From Channa striata (taxonomy: Eukaryota; Chordata; Actinopteri; Anabantiformes; Channidae): DNA of 64,000 nucleotides. The stretch covers positions 13,831,203 to 13,895,202 of the forward strand of contig CM065189.1 in the NCBI GenBank assembly GCA_033026295.1. Direction: 5' to 3'. The position numbers and the translations under genes are program-made. The notes under the pieces were generated by a model. It worked only from the letters and a program-made list of their open reading frames with translations, was not told the origin of the DNA and ran no database searches. Below are positions 1 to 10,936 of the stretch, piece after piece (position 1 is the stretch's first letter; each line of letters starts with the position of its first letter).

Positions 1-3000
1 ACAAGTAAATTACTGAAAAGGTTGATCAAGAAAGGACACAACCTTTATTTTTGATGTTTTTTGTTTGTACTTTAACTTTCTTTTTATACACTCCTTGACA
101 ATGTTTGTTTCTTCTGATGTTGAAGGAACAAACTAGCTAAATGTACATTTATTATGTTCATTTAAAAACACTTTGTTTTCTACTGTCGTCATTTCACTGT
201 AAGTCAATTTTTTTACTTAACTATAAAGAGAGCAAAACATAGAGAATTCTGCCCATAGGATAAAATGTTTGTCTAGGTTTTATTTTCTAAGAGGAATAGC
301 AGCAACTTTATGTGTCAGTGATCCAGTCAAAAGATGTTTTGCCAGAGTAATATGATTCACATGTTGGTTGGCTGTTATTTTCATGCATCTCCACAATGTC
401 CTGGACAATAGAATCTTCTTACTTTTATGTCTTATTACTATAATTTTCTTGTGTTTACTACCAAGTTCTTGAGAAAATCTATTTTATTGTACATATAAGT
501 CTGTAAAGAGTGGGGAAGCATCTTTAAATCCAATGAACTTTTGTAATTATTTTTTCAGGGATTGTAGCATTCATCAGACACTTTCACTTGTAAGGTAATT
601 TTAGGCTTACTCAGAATCTAACATTATCTTTAAGTTACCCTGATGATTTTCTATTCTGTAAAATAATTCCCCTATTTGATGTCACATAATAATTAGCATG
701 ACATAAAAAGTTTCAAGGAACATCAGTGAGACCCTTTGTGTAGCCGCCTCGCCATTGTTACAAAAAGCCATTTGCCATTCGCACTTCAACTAAACCAACT
801 GAATGTATCTAGACAAGAGGTGTAAAACCAATGACCAAATCAGTTGAACTGGACAATGAAACAGACTTTGATCTGCCAGCTTTCTTTTACTACATTTATC
901 TAATTTCCAACTGAGCCCAAGTCTCAATAAAGGAGGATAATGTCCAGAGCATTTAGAGTTAGCTTGATAACATTTCCATCTCATGACTGGTGCAAAACCA
1001 AAGAGTAAAAAAAAAAATCTAAGGGTGAAGAAGAACCGGGGTAATTTACACAGAGAGACCTGAAACATTTTTAAAGAACAATCTTCTTTCCTGTGCCACA
1101 TGTGACAACTCCGAATAAAGTCTGGACCTGATTCTATGGACACAGTCTAGAGTCGAGAAACAACTGTTGTATGTATGAATGTGTGGCTGACTACTCACTG
1201 CACGTGGACATATGCTCTACGCGCTGAGAAAAGATTTTTAACCAACCATTATAAATGTATGCAAGTTTGATTTAGTGTAATTGTAACTGCCACTTTTTAA
1301 TTTCACCTCAGTGTTTGGAGGAAAACTACAATACTGCAGCCACTGTCCAAATAAGCTCGAAAAACCAATTAAAAAGCTTGTTAGGAAGCTGATGAATAAG
1401 TCAAGCTCCTGTCTCAGCTTCACTCGAATGCTGTCTGTTGCTCCTCTAGACTTTACAGAAATTAACAAGTCACAGAGGACTAGTAAGATCCATTTTACAT
1501 TATGCTGCATTTTTGTTTGAAGCAGAGTGCAGCTGCAGAAGAGGCACATGTTCACATATTCCCTTTTTATCAAGTGACAGCCGGCTTGACATTATTTTGA
1601 GCAGCAATCAGAAAATGTATGTTAAAAAAAGAGAATCCTTTTTTTTCTGGTCCTACTAAGAGAACAGGGTTTTAATGGTCACATGCAGGTAACAATCACT
1701 GCACTGGAGACTACGAATGCATGGTGCCCGTTTGGGATTCATGACTGCAGAACACCAAAATGCTGCTTCCTCTGTGCTGTACTGGAAAAATGAAACATCA
1801 TTCATCCCTCCACCTTTAAAGCCTAGAGAATTCAGAGCAGCTGCAATTTCCGTCTAACTTTGTCTAACCATCTGTTTCTGAACTAAAGACAAAGTGGAAG
1901 TCTTGGTTGGCTTCCTGACTCCCTTCCTGTCCTTTAGAGGAAACCTTCCCCCAATCTTCTACAGAAGCGAGAGGGGGAGAGAGACACAGAGATGGATATC
2001 ATTAACTGCATGCTAATTAGCCATTAGATACAGGCTGAGAGAAATGACTGCCAATCAGCCTGAAACTCTAAAGACACCAGCTGTTTGTGTGTGTGTGTGT
2101 GTGTGTGCATGTGTATGTTGTACAAAAAGAATTGTGAATGACTAAAGGTGTGTATATGGTGTGTGTGTGAGTGTCTGTAGGGTGAGCATGATTTGTGCAT
2201 CTGGGATCACCATAAATCATGAAGATACAGAGCCGCTTTCTTTCTCTCTCTCCTAACTTTCACCCTACTGCACTCACCCTTTGCTCTCTCTCACTTCGAC
2301 TTCATGGCCTGATAATGGGCAGTGTTATCAGTGTGTGTGTGTGCGTACGGTGGCACTGACCAAGCTGATCTGCAAAGTCATTAATATAAAACCTGTTTCA
2401 CATTTGAACCGAGGCTGTCTGAGGCTGATTTGTCTCGATATTGTCCAGAGTTGTATTTCACACATGGAACACACAGCAGGAGATCCCATGAGTGAGAAGT
2501 GTCTTCACACAAGAAACTCTGCTTAGAGACACACAGCATGATGGCAAATGTCTGCAAACAGTGTTTTCTTTACAGCACATAAAAACTGTGGATGCCCCGC
2601 AAATAAATGGTTTATCAATCAGCTACAATGTCAAGTAATAGAAATGTCATTGACGCACACTTTTACTTGCTTTAGGACAGATCAGCCTGCTACACGCATG
2701 AGCTTACATACACTATACGAACACTGTAATATCGGGTTCGAGGATTAAAGTCTGGATAATGTTCAGAGCGTCTCACTCGACATTTGTGTTGTCACACACC
2801 CCCCCGCCCCTTCATTAAAGTTAAGGAAATCATCAGGTATGGTTGGCAGCAAGAGGTTATTTTCAACTACAGACATGGATGAAGGAGGTAATTAAGTAAA
2901 AATGTTTTCTCCTCAGTGCAGTTCCCTGTCATGAAAGATTTTGTGCAATTTGAAGTGCAAAATTTCACACATATGAAAAAAAATTGAGGATTAAGGGCAG

Positions 3001-3970
3001 GGAATTTTCAGCCAGTCTTCAGCTAATACTGAGTGAAATGTTTATTTCATTAATTCTTACTAAAGGTTTAATGATGGTGTACTAATTATATGAACTATGA
3101 TCCTAATTAAATGAGAACAGAAATCAGATGAGCCACACTGAAAATTATATAACACTCCAAACACACGAAAGCAGCATTTTGTGTTACTATACCATTAGAA
3201 TAAGTAAGCCATATGATTATTAATATTCATATAATGTTCAGAGAAGTCCAGGTTCGACCACTGAGCCTACCTTAGAGCTTCCCATTAACCAGTGAACCAC
3301 CGCAGCATTTCTACAAAGCTAATAAAATCTATTTGTCAGGTGTCTGCCTCCTGCTGCTGCTGAATGGAGGGAGGGAGCGGTGTTCTAGAACAAGTGGTAA
3401 ATATGAAAACCTGATTTTCACACAGCACAAATAAACACAAACACACCTCCACCTCTGCCAGACACGCAGACCTGGACCTGGACGTTCACAGTGCAGATCG
3501 CTGACAGTAACACAAAGAGCTACAGAAAACGGAGGGAAAGTTGAGATCGTCACATACTAATCACTGCCACACCTGGCGCCTCGAAGCAGTTTTGCAACCG
3601 GATTTTGTAAAAGTCATTTAGGGGCAGAAAACAAGGCGGGTCTACGTCATCGCAGGCGGTTGACATTCAGTGTGAAGTCAGTCTGGGATATGTCCCGCCT
3701 ATGACCGGACTCCATCATGAATGGCGCCCCAGCTTTAGCCTGCTCCCAAGAATAACATATTAACATTTTTACAAATGTCATTCGATAATATTAGTTTTCA
3801 CAGTGTGTGGTCGTGAGAATGCAAATGTCCCAGTAAGACATTTGTGACGTTATGCGAACTTTATCCTTCGAGCTCCCTGGGGTAATGTTATGTTATGTGC
3901 ATGAATCTGTGGTTTCAACACGCTGCTTTGTCCCAAACTGTCGGGCAGATTTTAAGTAAACAAATGGGCG
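1..3970. other. Non-coding DNA, no gene recognised
   Basis: AT-rich sequence with no recognisable protein domain. Open frames here (for example 790-1143 on the minus strand and 1311-1520 on the plus strand) match no family I know, and some lack an ATG. Positions 1800-2075 are free of simple repeats and contain homeodomain-like ATTA words (for example GCATGCTAATTAGCCATTAG near 2010-2030). That is compatible with a regulatory element but does not prove one. The only clear repeat is the TG array at 2086-2107. Confidence 0.6.
2086..2107. repeat. (TG)n microsatellite
   Basis: A perfect run of about 11 TG dinucleotides, followed by imperfect TG-rich sequence to about 2175. Confidence 0.95.
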
Positions 3971-3974
3971 TTTT

Positions 3975-4230
3975 GATGATATTTCACTTGATAACTGTTG
4001 GAATCGAGTGATAGAAGCTTTTTTCTTTGGAATCACTGCCTCCAAACATTGATCTCCGCAACTTTCTATCATGTTGTGCTTCCTGTAAATGCTGACTATG
4101 CACTGAAATCTGAAGTGAGTTTTTCCTGTGAGGATGCCTCTGACTCAGGAGTTTCTCCAGGACAATGGCCGAGGCTGATTTCTGATAAAACTGTTCATAT
4201 GTGAAACAGGCTGAACTCTCCCTTTCAGTC
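3975..4230 (+). repeat. Diverged dispersed repeat, copy 1
   Basis: This segment can be aligned by eye with 5095-5405 in the same orientation. Shared landmarks, in the same order, are TTGATGATATTTC, GATAGAA followed by a T-run, TGCTTCCTG, a GCACTGAAATC / GCATGGAAATC word followed by GAGTG, then CATATGTGAAACAGGCT. Identity is patchy, so the copies are old. I do not recognise the family and see no coding potential. Confidence 0.5.
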
Positions 4231-4999
4231 CCTTCACACCTTTCACTGTCACCTGATTCATCTGCCTGCTGATTTTGCAGCACCTGCATCTCTTTGAACA
4301 AAGTAGTTTGCACTGGCTACATGGTTCATTTGAGTTCAGAGTGGTTCATTTTCTTTTTTTTTTCAGTTTTTTTATTGATGCTGTTTGTTTTGTCCAATCA
4401 CCTGCATCCACTACAAAACAAAATCACCAGACCACAAAAGCATTCTTCAAAATCGTATAATAATTAATCATAACAACACCTTATGGATTTGTCGGGTCTA
4501 ATTTTGAGGAGAATAGCAACAATCTAGTGGTGAGAAGTCAAATCCACAGCCACAATCATCAACCATCAGTCAATCATGGAATTAGGAATGTGCAATAGGA
4601 CAATTTATATTGTGTGATATAGAAAAACATTTGCTGTTTTGGTTTGTGCTTTATTGCCTTTTTCCTTGTCAAATCACACACAGCACAAGCTTTCTTCCAC
4701 ACAATGTGTAGCAATACAAATACACACAGTGGTGTGTATCTGAGGTAACAGAGCACAAGCAGGAGAAGGTGATTTCATAGCCAAACTGTAATAAGCAAAA
4801 CTAGCGAGCAACATATACAAAGAATTAACACAAATAACTTACGGAACAATCTTTTGCAGGGCATAGATTCTTCTTTAACCAGTGAACATTAGTGACTAAT
4901 ACAGCTACAGACAGTGAGAGGATATCGTCCTATCAGTAGCTACAGGCGGCACCCATTCTGTGCATGGGCAATAATAGCATGCTGAGACTAAAACCCCTT

Positions 5000-5405
5000 C
5001 AGACATTCACTGGAATTCTGACATTATCTGACTGAGCTCGTGCACACAGCGCACTGCTCTGTGCCAAATCATCTGGAGGATTAAAAATGATCGGATGGTC
5101 GTGTTGATGATATTTCTATTACTCAACTGCCACTGTAGTCGGATGATAGAAATTTTTTCATTAGTTGCAGGACTCTGACGTCTATAAACAAAACACAATT
5201 TCCATTTTTACAAAAACTATTTTAATTTTTGCTTCCTGGGCTGCTTGATCGTGCATGGAAATCGAGTGGATTTTTACACTCAGGTAATCTCCCTCTCAGG
5301 TAATCTCCCTCTCGGAGTTACATGTCTGAAACGCCGCTCCGGACAAAGTCCCAAGCTGAACTCTCCTGACATTGTCCAGAGTTAATATGTGAAACAAGCT
5401 TAAAA
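5000..5405 (+). repeat. Diverged dispersed repeat, copy 2
   Basis: This is the second copy of the family seen at 3975-4230. It ends in TTAATATGTGAAACAAGCT. A local tandem duplication of about 18 bp (TCAGGTAATCTCCCTC twice) lies at 5280-5313. No transposase or terminal repeat was recognised. Confidence 0.5.
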
Positions 5406-7062
5406 ATTCAAGCAAAAGTGCATGGATTGTACTAAGGTCATTTAACATACTTCATAACTGCTGAAACTGCAACTTCAAACTAGGAATTTGCTGCAAAATA
5501 GTTTTATTTTGTTATTTCTGGACCTCTGTGGCTTTTTGCTGCAAGACAAACACACTGCTAAAACTAGTTCAAATGAGGAATAGTTTGGTAATGCAGTCTT
5601 CTTTCATAAGACAAGTTGCGCCTATAAAAAATATGAATCTTAAATCATGTCTCTCAAAGGTTAACAGGCTCCTCTTTAGTTCAGTTTATCCCGTGTTTTA
5701 AACACAATTTGCAAAACAGCCTCTTACAGTAACTACATCTTGCATCGACTAAATGGAGAGAGCAAGTCACCAACGATGGAAGCCTCATATCGCCATTTGT
5801 GTAAGACAAAAAAAAAATCAGGCTACACACAGGGTACATGAGAATCTCTTCATATAAACACAAAGTCTGTGTATCTGATGGCTTTAAAGGAAGATTGATA
5901 CAGGAAGAGTAGAAAGTTAGGGGAAGACGGCAACAACCGAAGAGAAAATTAGATGTAGAGAAAAGAGGGCAATTTGAAGTGTTTCCTCAAGGCAAGGTTG
6001 CAATTAGTAGGTTAAGCGCTTCAGTTCCTCATCTCGGAGATGTGTCTTTAAATACCGCACAGAAACACACCCACACACACAGAGTCTCAGTCTCACAACA
6101 CACCAACACATGGGAACTTCCAGCTCCTGCTCTTATTTATTTAATTGTCTCTTCAACCATACACTGCAATTGCTAGTTAACTGCAATAAGTGTGTAATAG
6201 ATGGATTCAAGTTTTATGAATGTATGTGTGTATTTGTGTGAGTCTTTATGTAGCAATGCCTGTAATGTTTTATTCACGGATGCACAAGAGGTGCGAAAGT
6301 GCCGAAGAGCAGTGCCACTGCCTCATTCCCCCAGTTACTGCAGTCTAACAATCATTCATGTGTGCCATCATGGATAATCAATGCCTCAATCATTCTGTCT
6401 CATGCGCATTTAACGTATGACTAATGTATCTGGATGTACATGTATGTGTATGATTGTTTAGGTCATCTATTTAAAAAAAAAGGATGGATGAGTAAATGAA
6501 CAATATGAATATGAAATGGAATCATCCTCAATGTTAACCACATCCCCACATTATATATATACTGTATATCAAAGTTCAAAAGTTTTGTACATACCATGTC
6601 ATTTTCTAGCATCTACCAAACATTTTTGTGAGTTTTCTGCTTCAGTATAAATGTTTTACGTGATTTTTAATAATTCAAAGCCAAGAACATGAGCCAGTGC
6701 TCTCATTAGCTGCTTGTAGTAGGGGGGTCGATGGCCGTTCTTTACAGCATCTCTAGTTTAACAAGCAAGCGATTCTTCTACATTTTGATTTGATATAACT
6801 TACATTTTCACAATACATCTACATTTATTCATACATGTTTTAAAATCAAAGTTACAAATAAATGAGCAGTAGCTGAGGTGATTTTATGGATGTGATTTAG
6901 CTTAGTAGGAACAACAAAAAACAGCCTTTTTACTGTTAATCCAGAATCTTACGGAATACACACATCTGTTAAATAATGCTAAATATATAAAGCTTATTAA
7001 GATTTAGTACCTTTGACTGTTAAATAGTTCATCTTAATTAGAAGAATAAAGACAGCAAACAA
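5406..7062. other. Non-coding DNA, no gene recognised
   Basis: Simple AT-rich sequence with short CA/TG-rich patches (6065-6110, 6220-6245). Around 6560-6600 there is ATACTGTATATCAAAGTTCAAAAG, which resembles a Tc1-type terminus, but I found no partner end or transposase and do not call an element. Confidence 0.55.
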
Positions 7063-7111
7063 GTGTGTGTGTGTGTGTGTGTGTGTGTCTGTGTGTGTGT
7101 GTGCGTGCGTG
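7063..7111. repeat. (GT)n microsatellite, compound
   Basis: About 24 GT units, interrupted by one CT near 7089 and by GC units at the 3' end. Confidence 0.95.
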
Positions 7112-7679
7112 CGTTCATGTATTATGTATACATGTGAACTGTGCAATGACTATGTCTGGCTGAATGTTATGGGAAGATGCAAAAATCATTAAAAGAGCGT
7201 CATTCCTCTGAGAAATCCCCCTCTCCAAGTCTGTACCCGAACCAAATCCCCAAAATACTTCAAACATTCATTCCCTCTTTCACTCACTCACTTTGCTGTT
7301 GCTGTTTCAAGTAACAGAAAAATGTTTTGGAAATATTTATGCTAATGTTCTACAGTTGGAGTCACACAAATTATGACCAATAAGAAATAGAGATAAACCT
7401 GGTTGCAAACAAGCAGCACCATTCTAATTTTAAGCACTGCTGTCAACTGTTGTGCTAAAGACTAGACTGTGCCAATCAATTGAAAGAAGTTTAACCGTTG
7501 GGATCTATTCTGATGAGGACTGGCATTCAGGCTCTTTGCCATCGTTTAACAACGATAAAACTGCTTGCTTTAGTTAAACAAAAGCCTGAAGGTAAAGATA
7601 CAATTAGCGTAACTTTCATTAAAAATGATATTAAGCAGGTGTGTGGTTGGGTTATGTCAGCAGTTTATCTGCAATTTGT

Positions 7680-7725
7680 AATACTAACAATACTTGAATG
7701 AAATCATTCAAGTATTGTTAGTATT
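7680..7725. repeat. 22-bp perfect palindrome, 2-nt loop
   Basis: Positions 7680-7701 are the exact reverse complement of 7704-7725, with only AA between them. Pairing stops at both outer edges (7679 T against 7726 C). The arms are mixed sequence (AATACTAACAATACTTGAAT...), not a simple repeat. I do not recognise the sequence as a known transposon end. It could be a foldback insertion, a footprint or a replication-generated palindrome. Confidence 0.9.
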
Positions 7726-8100
7726 CTTATTTTCTACAATAATAATGACAAAACATCAACATTGGGAGAAACTGTTATAGTACATCCAGGTCCCTGACCT
7801 TGCCTGCTGTCAGGCATACATCACCCCCAACACTGACTCTTATCCCTGCAGGTGGTGTGCCCACAGGGTGGTTGCTCAATGTTACTTTCTTAGTCAGTGC
7901 CCATCTAGGCCCTATGGTCAAAGGTTCAACCATCAGATACTTGCTCTACAAGATACAAGCTCTAATCCCAGGTCTGGCTTCTCGTGGGTTCCCTGGTCTG
8001 CCCAATTACAGGTACCACATTCTCAAAGTGCCACGTTATCAAGGTTCTATGAAAAGGTCTAAACTCTAGAAATCTTATATCTCATCTGTCCACTGTTAGT
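7726..8100. other. Unassigned sequence left of the Tc1/gypsy/L2 nest
   Basis: GC-richer than its surroundings. It has an open frame at 7800-8069 (89 codons, plus strand) that I cannot assign. It directly precedes the recognisable part of the Tc1-like element, where the left end of that element would be expected, but I cannot match it to a Tc1 left terminus. It may be another old repeat. Confidence 0.4.
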
Positions 8101-8117
8101 GGACAGTCATTTTCAGG

Positions 8118-8470
8118 TCTCTCCAGTGATGCTTAATAGGGTTCAAGTTAGGGCTCTGGATGGGCTGCTTTAGGACATTCAAAGAGTTGTTTGTGAGCCA
8201 CTTCTGTGTTGTCTTGGCTATTTACTTTGTCATGTCAAGGTGAACCATCTGCCCAGTTCTTAACCCTGTAGAACTGGTTCTTGTTCATCTCTTTTACTAA
8301 GGCCCTTCTCCCCCAGTCCTTTAATTTGTCTGGGTGATCGGCTCTTGGAAGGGTCATTGTTGTGTTAGACATGTTTTTGAGAATTATGGAGGCCACCATG
8401 CTCTTGGACATTTTTTGTAACCTTTTCCAAATCTGTGCCTTTGTCAGAAGATACTTACAGTGCACACTAG
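8118..8470 (-). pseudogene. Tc1-like transposase fragment, inactive
   Basis: Minus-strand translation of 8235-8474 contains the DNA-binding half of a Tc1-type transposase. Around 8290-8440 it reads AQIWKRLQKMSKSMVASII, then TLPRADHPDKLKDWGRRALV, which matches the second helix-turn-helix and GRPAKLSxRGRRALVRE region of the family. Leftward, 8118-8230 encodes a later part of the protein on the non-coding strand (CTCTCCAGTGATGCTTAATAGGGTTCAAG...). The central catalytic region is missing, so the DDE triad is incomplete. Sequence beyond 8441 belongs to the inserted gypsy element, so the last codons of the open frame are chimeric. Full-length relatives are about 340 residues. Confidence 0.9.
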
Positions 8471-8574
8471 CCACTTATGGATCTAGCTGAGTCACGGTGA
8501 GTGCAGGGGTCATAGCAGTTCCATGAGGCTCAATTGGGCTAAACGCAGCGAGTGGAGAAAACCCCTTGCCGGTA

Positions 8575-9125
8575 CTGTTTCAGTGCTGTCACTTTATTTT
8601 GAGCTCCAGCTCTCTACCTAGCCCACAGAGTGTAGCAAGGTGGGGTATGCCATCTCATTATTCAAGGGTAAGGCACATGAATGCAGAATCGGAGAGCAGG
8701 TCCACTTGTTGCCAATTATATAAAGGACTAGCCGCTCATATTAAGGATGAGGGGAACCTACGCAAATAGGAAGGTCGAGAAAGCCTGCCAGTGAACGGCA
8801 ACAATGCCTGGTTGAAGGATTATGTCTTTATTGTGGGGGTTCCACAGGGCTCGTCAGTTTCCATTAAACGACAGGGCTCAGAGCTAACTGTTTACGAGCT
8901 GCTGAGTCTCGCCCTATTGACGTTGAAAGTAAGCCTGATGTGATGATTGATGTGTCTAAAGTTCCTGATGTTTATTATGAGTCTTACTGAGGTTTTCAGT
9001 AAGATACGTGGTACATCCCTACCCCCACCTACACTATAAGACGTGCTATTGATTTACTACCTGGCACCATGCCTCCGCAGGGCCACATCTACTTTCTTTC
9101 TCCCCCTTCTCCACCTGGAATACAA
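8575..9125 (+). pseudogene. Ty3/gypsy gag-pol fragment, inactive
   Basis: Broken plus-strand frames show gypsy landmarks in order. A gag segment VGYAISLFKGKAHEW lies near 8640-8690. The end of gag, PTQIGRSRKPASERQQCLVE, runs directly into a zinc knuckle beginning CLYCG at 8823, with H retained but the last Cys lost. A VPDVYYESY-EVFSK segment lies near 8960-9000, and IDLLPGTMPPQGHIYFLSPP, the conserved stretch just before the RT palm, at about 9047-9107. Stops and frameshifts separate these pieces, and most of the protease is deleted. It ends where the L2 sequence begins near 9125. Confidence 0.85.
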
Positions 9126-9890
9126 GAGTCAGTCCTTCGTCATCTTGTTTTTTCAATCTATACTTCTTCCCTGGTCTCTATCATCCATTCACATGGCTTT
9201 TCCTATCACTGCTATGCAGACGACAAAGCTCTTCCTGTCCTTTCCGTCCCATGACCCTACTGTCTTGTCAGGCATCCCTTCCTGTCTCTCTGATATCTCT
9301 ACTTGGATGAGAGAAAGACATCTTCAGCTTAACCTCTCCAAAACGGAAGGGCTTGTCTTCCCTGCCTTCGACACAGTCAGCATCAACTTTGGATCTGCCG
9401 TGATTGTCCCTGCTAAGTCGGCCAGAAATCTGGGGGTCATCATCGATGGCCAACTGAGCTTTGAGCAACACATCGCCTCAGTCTCAAGGTCATGTAGATT
9501 CTCGTCTTGATTACTGCAATGCCCTGCTGATGGGGTTTCCGGCATGCGTAATCAAGCCTCTGTAGATGATCAAAAATGCGGCAGCCTGCCTAATTTTAAT
9601 CAGCCAAGAAGGACTCATGTCTCTGCACTGGCTTCCTGTGGTTGCGCAGAATAAGTTCAAAACTCTGTCTCTTGCCTACAGAGTGGTCAACTCTACAGCT
9701 CCGGCTTACCTCAACTGTATCATTCAGGTCTACAATCCCTCCCTCCCATCCACTGTGCTCTGCCAGCAAACAATGTCTAGTGGTCCCGGTGCCACACAGA
9801 AGACACCAAAAAAAACTTTTTAGCTCAGTCATCCCACGATGCTGGAATGAACTGCCAAAGTCCGCACGTTCAGCGTGCTGCTGAAAAACT
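9124..9890 (+). pseudogene. L2-type reverse transcriptase fragment, inactive
   Basis: Landmarks of the RT domain and C-terminal region appear in order across at least three frame changes. YHCYADDKAL at about 9203-9230 includes the catalytic YADD box. It is followed by WMRERHLQLNLSKTE (about 9305-9350), ARNLGVIIDGQLSF (about 9423-9465), a YCNALL word near 9510, LHWLPVVAQNKFKTLSLAYR (about 9625-9685) and CWNELPKSAR (about 9840-9870). The upstream RT fingers and the endonuclease are absent. A segment between the HIASVSRS word and YCNALL is deleted. It cannot encode an active protein. Confidence 0.9.
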
Positions 9891-10117
9891 GCTGAAAACA
9901 AGACTCTTCCGCATCTTACTTTGCACTTAAGTAATAATAAAAAAATATATTTTCTGCTATTTTCTTATAGTTACGCCTCACAAAACAGAAACACTTCTTT
10001 GATAGCAGTTTGCTTTGATGTTTTCTCCTTGACTTAGATTTTTGCTGCCTTGCATCTCACTTGTAAGTCTGATTGGATAAAAGCATCTGCCAAATGACTA
10101 AATCTAAATGTAAATAT
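9124..10117 (+). mobile_element. L2-type LINE, 5'-truncated, inserted in gypsy
   Basis: This holds the 3' third of an L2-like non-LTR retrotransposon. The reverse transcriptase core begins at QESVLRHLVFSIYT (family QGSVLGPLLFSIYT). The element ends in the characteristic tail GTAAGTCTGATTGGATAAAAGC...AAATGACTAAATCTAAATGTAAATA at 10062-10117. 5' truncation is typical of LINE insertion by target-primed reverse transcription. Gypsy sequence lies on both sides (gag/RT start to the left, integrase to the right), so the L2 inserted into the gypsy element. I could not define a target-site duplication. Confidence 0.88.
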
Positions 10118-10139
10118 ATTTGTTCTGCTAGGCGCCTCA

Positions 10140-10440
10140 GAGAGTAAGATATTTCCAGCATTCCCGTCCCATTCTGACTGGATACCCTCTGGGGAGTTTG
10201 TTCATTTGGTGCCACTCATACAATTGCATGCTGTCCCTCTTGCAAAATTTACCATCACGCAAAACGACTGCAGATCTGTTGATACAGCATGGGTTTGGCT
10301 TCATCGTCGGCCAGAGGACGTATTATTGGACCGGGGATCTTAATTCACTGCAGCGTTCTGGACAAAGTCCTGCAAAGCACTGGGCGCATGCGTTTATCAG
10401 ACACTGTCACAACACTGGGTGTGAGTAAAGAACTTTCTCC
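10140..10440 (+). pseudogene. Ty3/gypsy integrase fragment, inactive
   Basis: The frame around 10235-10330 reads LPSRKTTADLLIQHGF, matching the LPSAxETADLLxQHVFRxHG segment of gypsy integrase cores. After a frame change, DRGS-stop-FTAAFW at about 10331-10365 matches the DRGPQFTSxFW motif, which carries the second catalytic Asp. KALGA follows, as in QALGAxxxLSSGFHP. The catalytic Glu region is not recognisable. It lies 3' of the L2 insertion and is the continuation of the gypsy element. Confidence 0.78.
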
Positions 10441-10479
10441 TGAGGGGACAACAGAGGTACATTACATCATTACATCAAT

Positions 10480-10591
10480 AAGAAAAGGTCTCCAGCTCTG
10501 ATTTGTGGGCATCTTTAATAAATATTATTAAACAACATCCCTGGTGTTGTGACTTCTGCTTTTGGATCCCTGGGTGAGTTAGATCCTTGCA
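10480..10591 (+). repeat. Gypsy 3' LTR remnant
   Basis: This has the layout of the 3' end of a fish gypsy LTR: an AATAAA-containing stretch (CTTTAATAAATATTATT, about 10513-10529), then CTGGTGTTGTGACTTCTGCTTTTGGATCC, ending CTTGCA at 10591. The matching 5' LTR is not recognisable beyond its TGTCAG start at 8442, so LTR identity cannot be compared. Confidence 0.55.
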
Positions 10592-10936
10592 GCCTCGCAA
10601 TAATCCTGTTTCTGAGCTCTGCAAGGCTTTTGTTCTGATACATAATGCATTGTCATCTGTGAGGTTTTGTATAGAAAAGTGTTTGCCTTTCAGAATTCAG
10701 AATCCGTTTAATTTAACACAGGTGGACTCCAGTCAAGATTCAGAAACATCTTAGCAACGATCCAGTCGAAATGGGAGGCACCTGAGCTAAATTTCAATGT
10801 TGTTGCATTTCTATTTTTTTCACTTTGTCATTATGGGGTCAGGAGTGTAGATTAATGACAAAAAGTTAATTTGAACTAATGAAGTACTAGACTGCAAAAA
10901 GTAAAGAAGGTCTGAAAACTTTCTCAATGTACTGTA

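Larger units (their letters stand above)
8442..10591 (+). mobile_element. Ty3/gypsy LTR element, degenerate, inserted in Tc1
   Basis: The element begins TGTCAG (8442) and ends TTGCA (10591), the TG...CA ends usual for LTR elements. GCCT precedes it (8437-8440) and follows it (10592-10595), consistent with a target-site duplication of 4 bp, or 5 bp with one mismatch (GCCTT/GCCTC). Joining the Tc1 sequence on either side restores a continuous Tc1 consensus, which supports the borders. Internal order is gag with zinc knuckle, start of the RT region, an inserted L2 LINE, integrase and an LTR-like end. Much of the protease, RT, RNase H and the 5' LTR is missing or unrecognisable. Confidence 0.8.
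8104..10936 (-). mobile_element. Tc1-like transposon remnant, split by a gypsy insertion
   Basis: The plus strand reads the non-coding strand of a common fish Tc1-like element. Positions 8104-8441 correspond to transposase and flanking sequence. Positions 10592-10936 resume the same element: the sequence before the start codon, then ACAGGTGGACTCCAGTCAAG, CATTATGGGGT, and the right terminal repeat ending near ...TCAATGTACTGTA at 10936. The two parts are in the order and orientation expected of one copy, separated by the gypsy element 8442-10591. The left terminal repeat was not found, and there is an internal deletion near 8250-8280. Family assignment rests on remembered consensus sequence. 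Confidence 0.85.

Noticed and set aside
790..1143. 117-codon minus-strand open frame
   Set aside because: No recognisable domain and no splice or promoter context. Composition resembles the surrounding non-coding DNA.
6550..6720. Tc1-like terminal sequence (ATACTGTATATCAAAGTTCAAAAG)
   Set aside because: No matching opposite terminus and no transposase words nearby.
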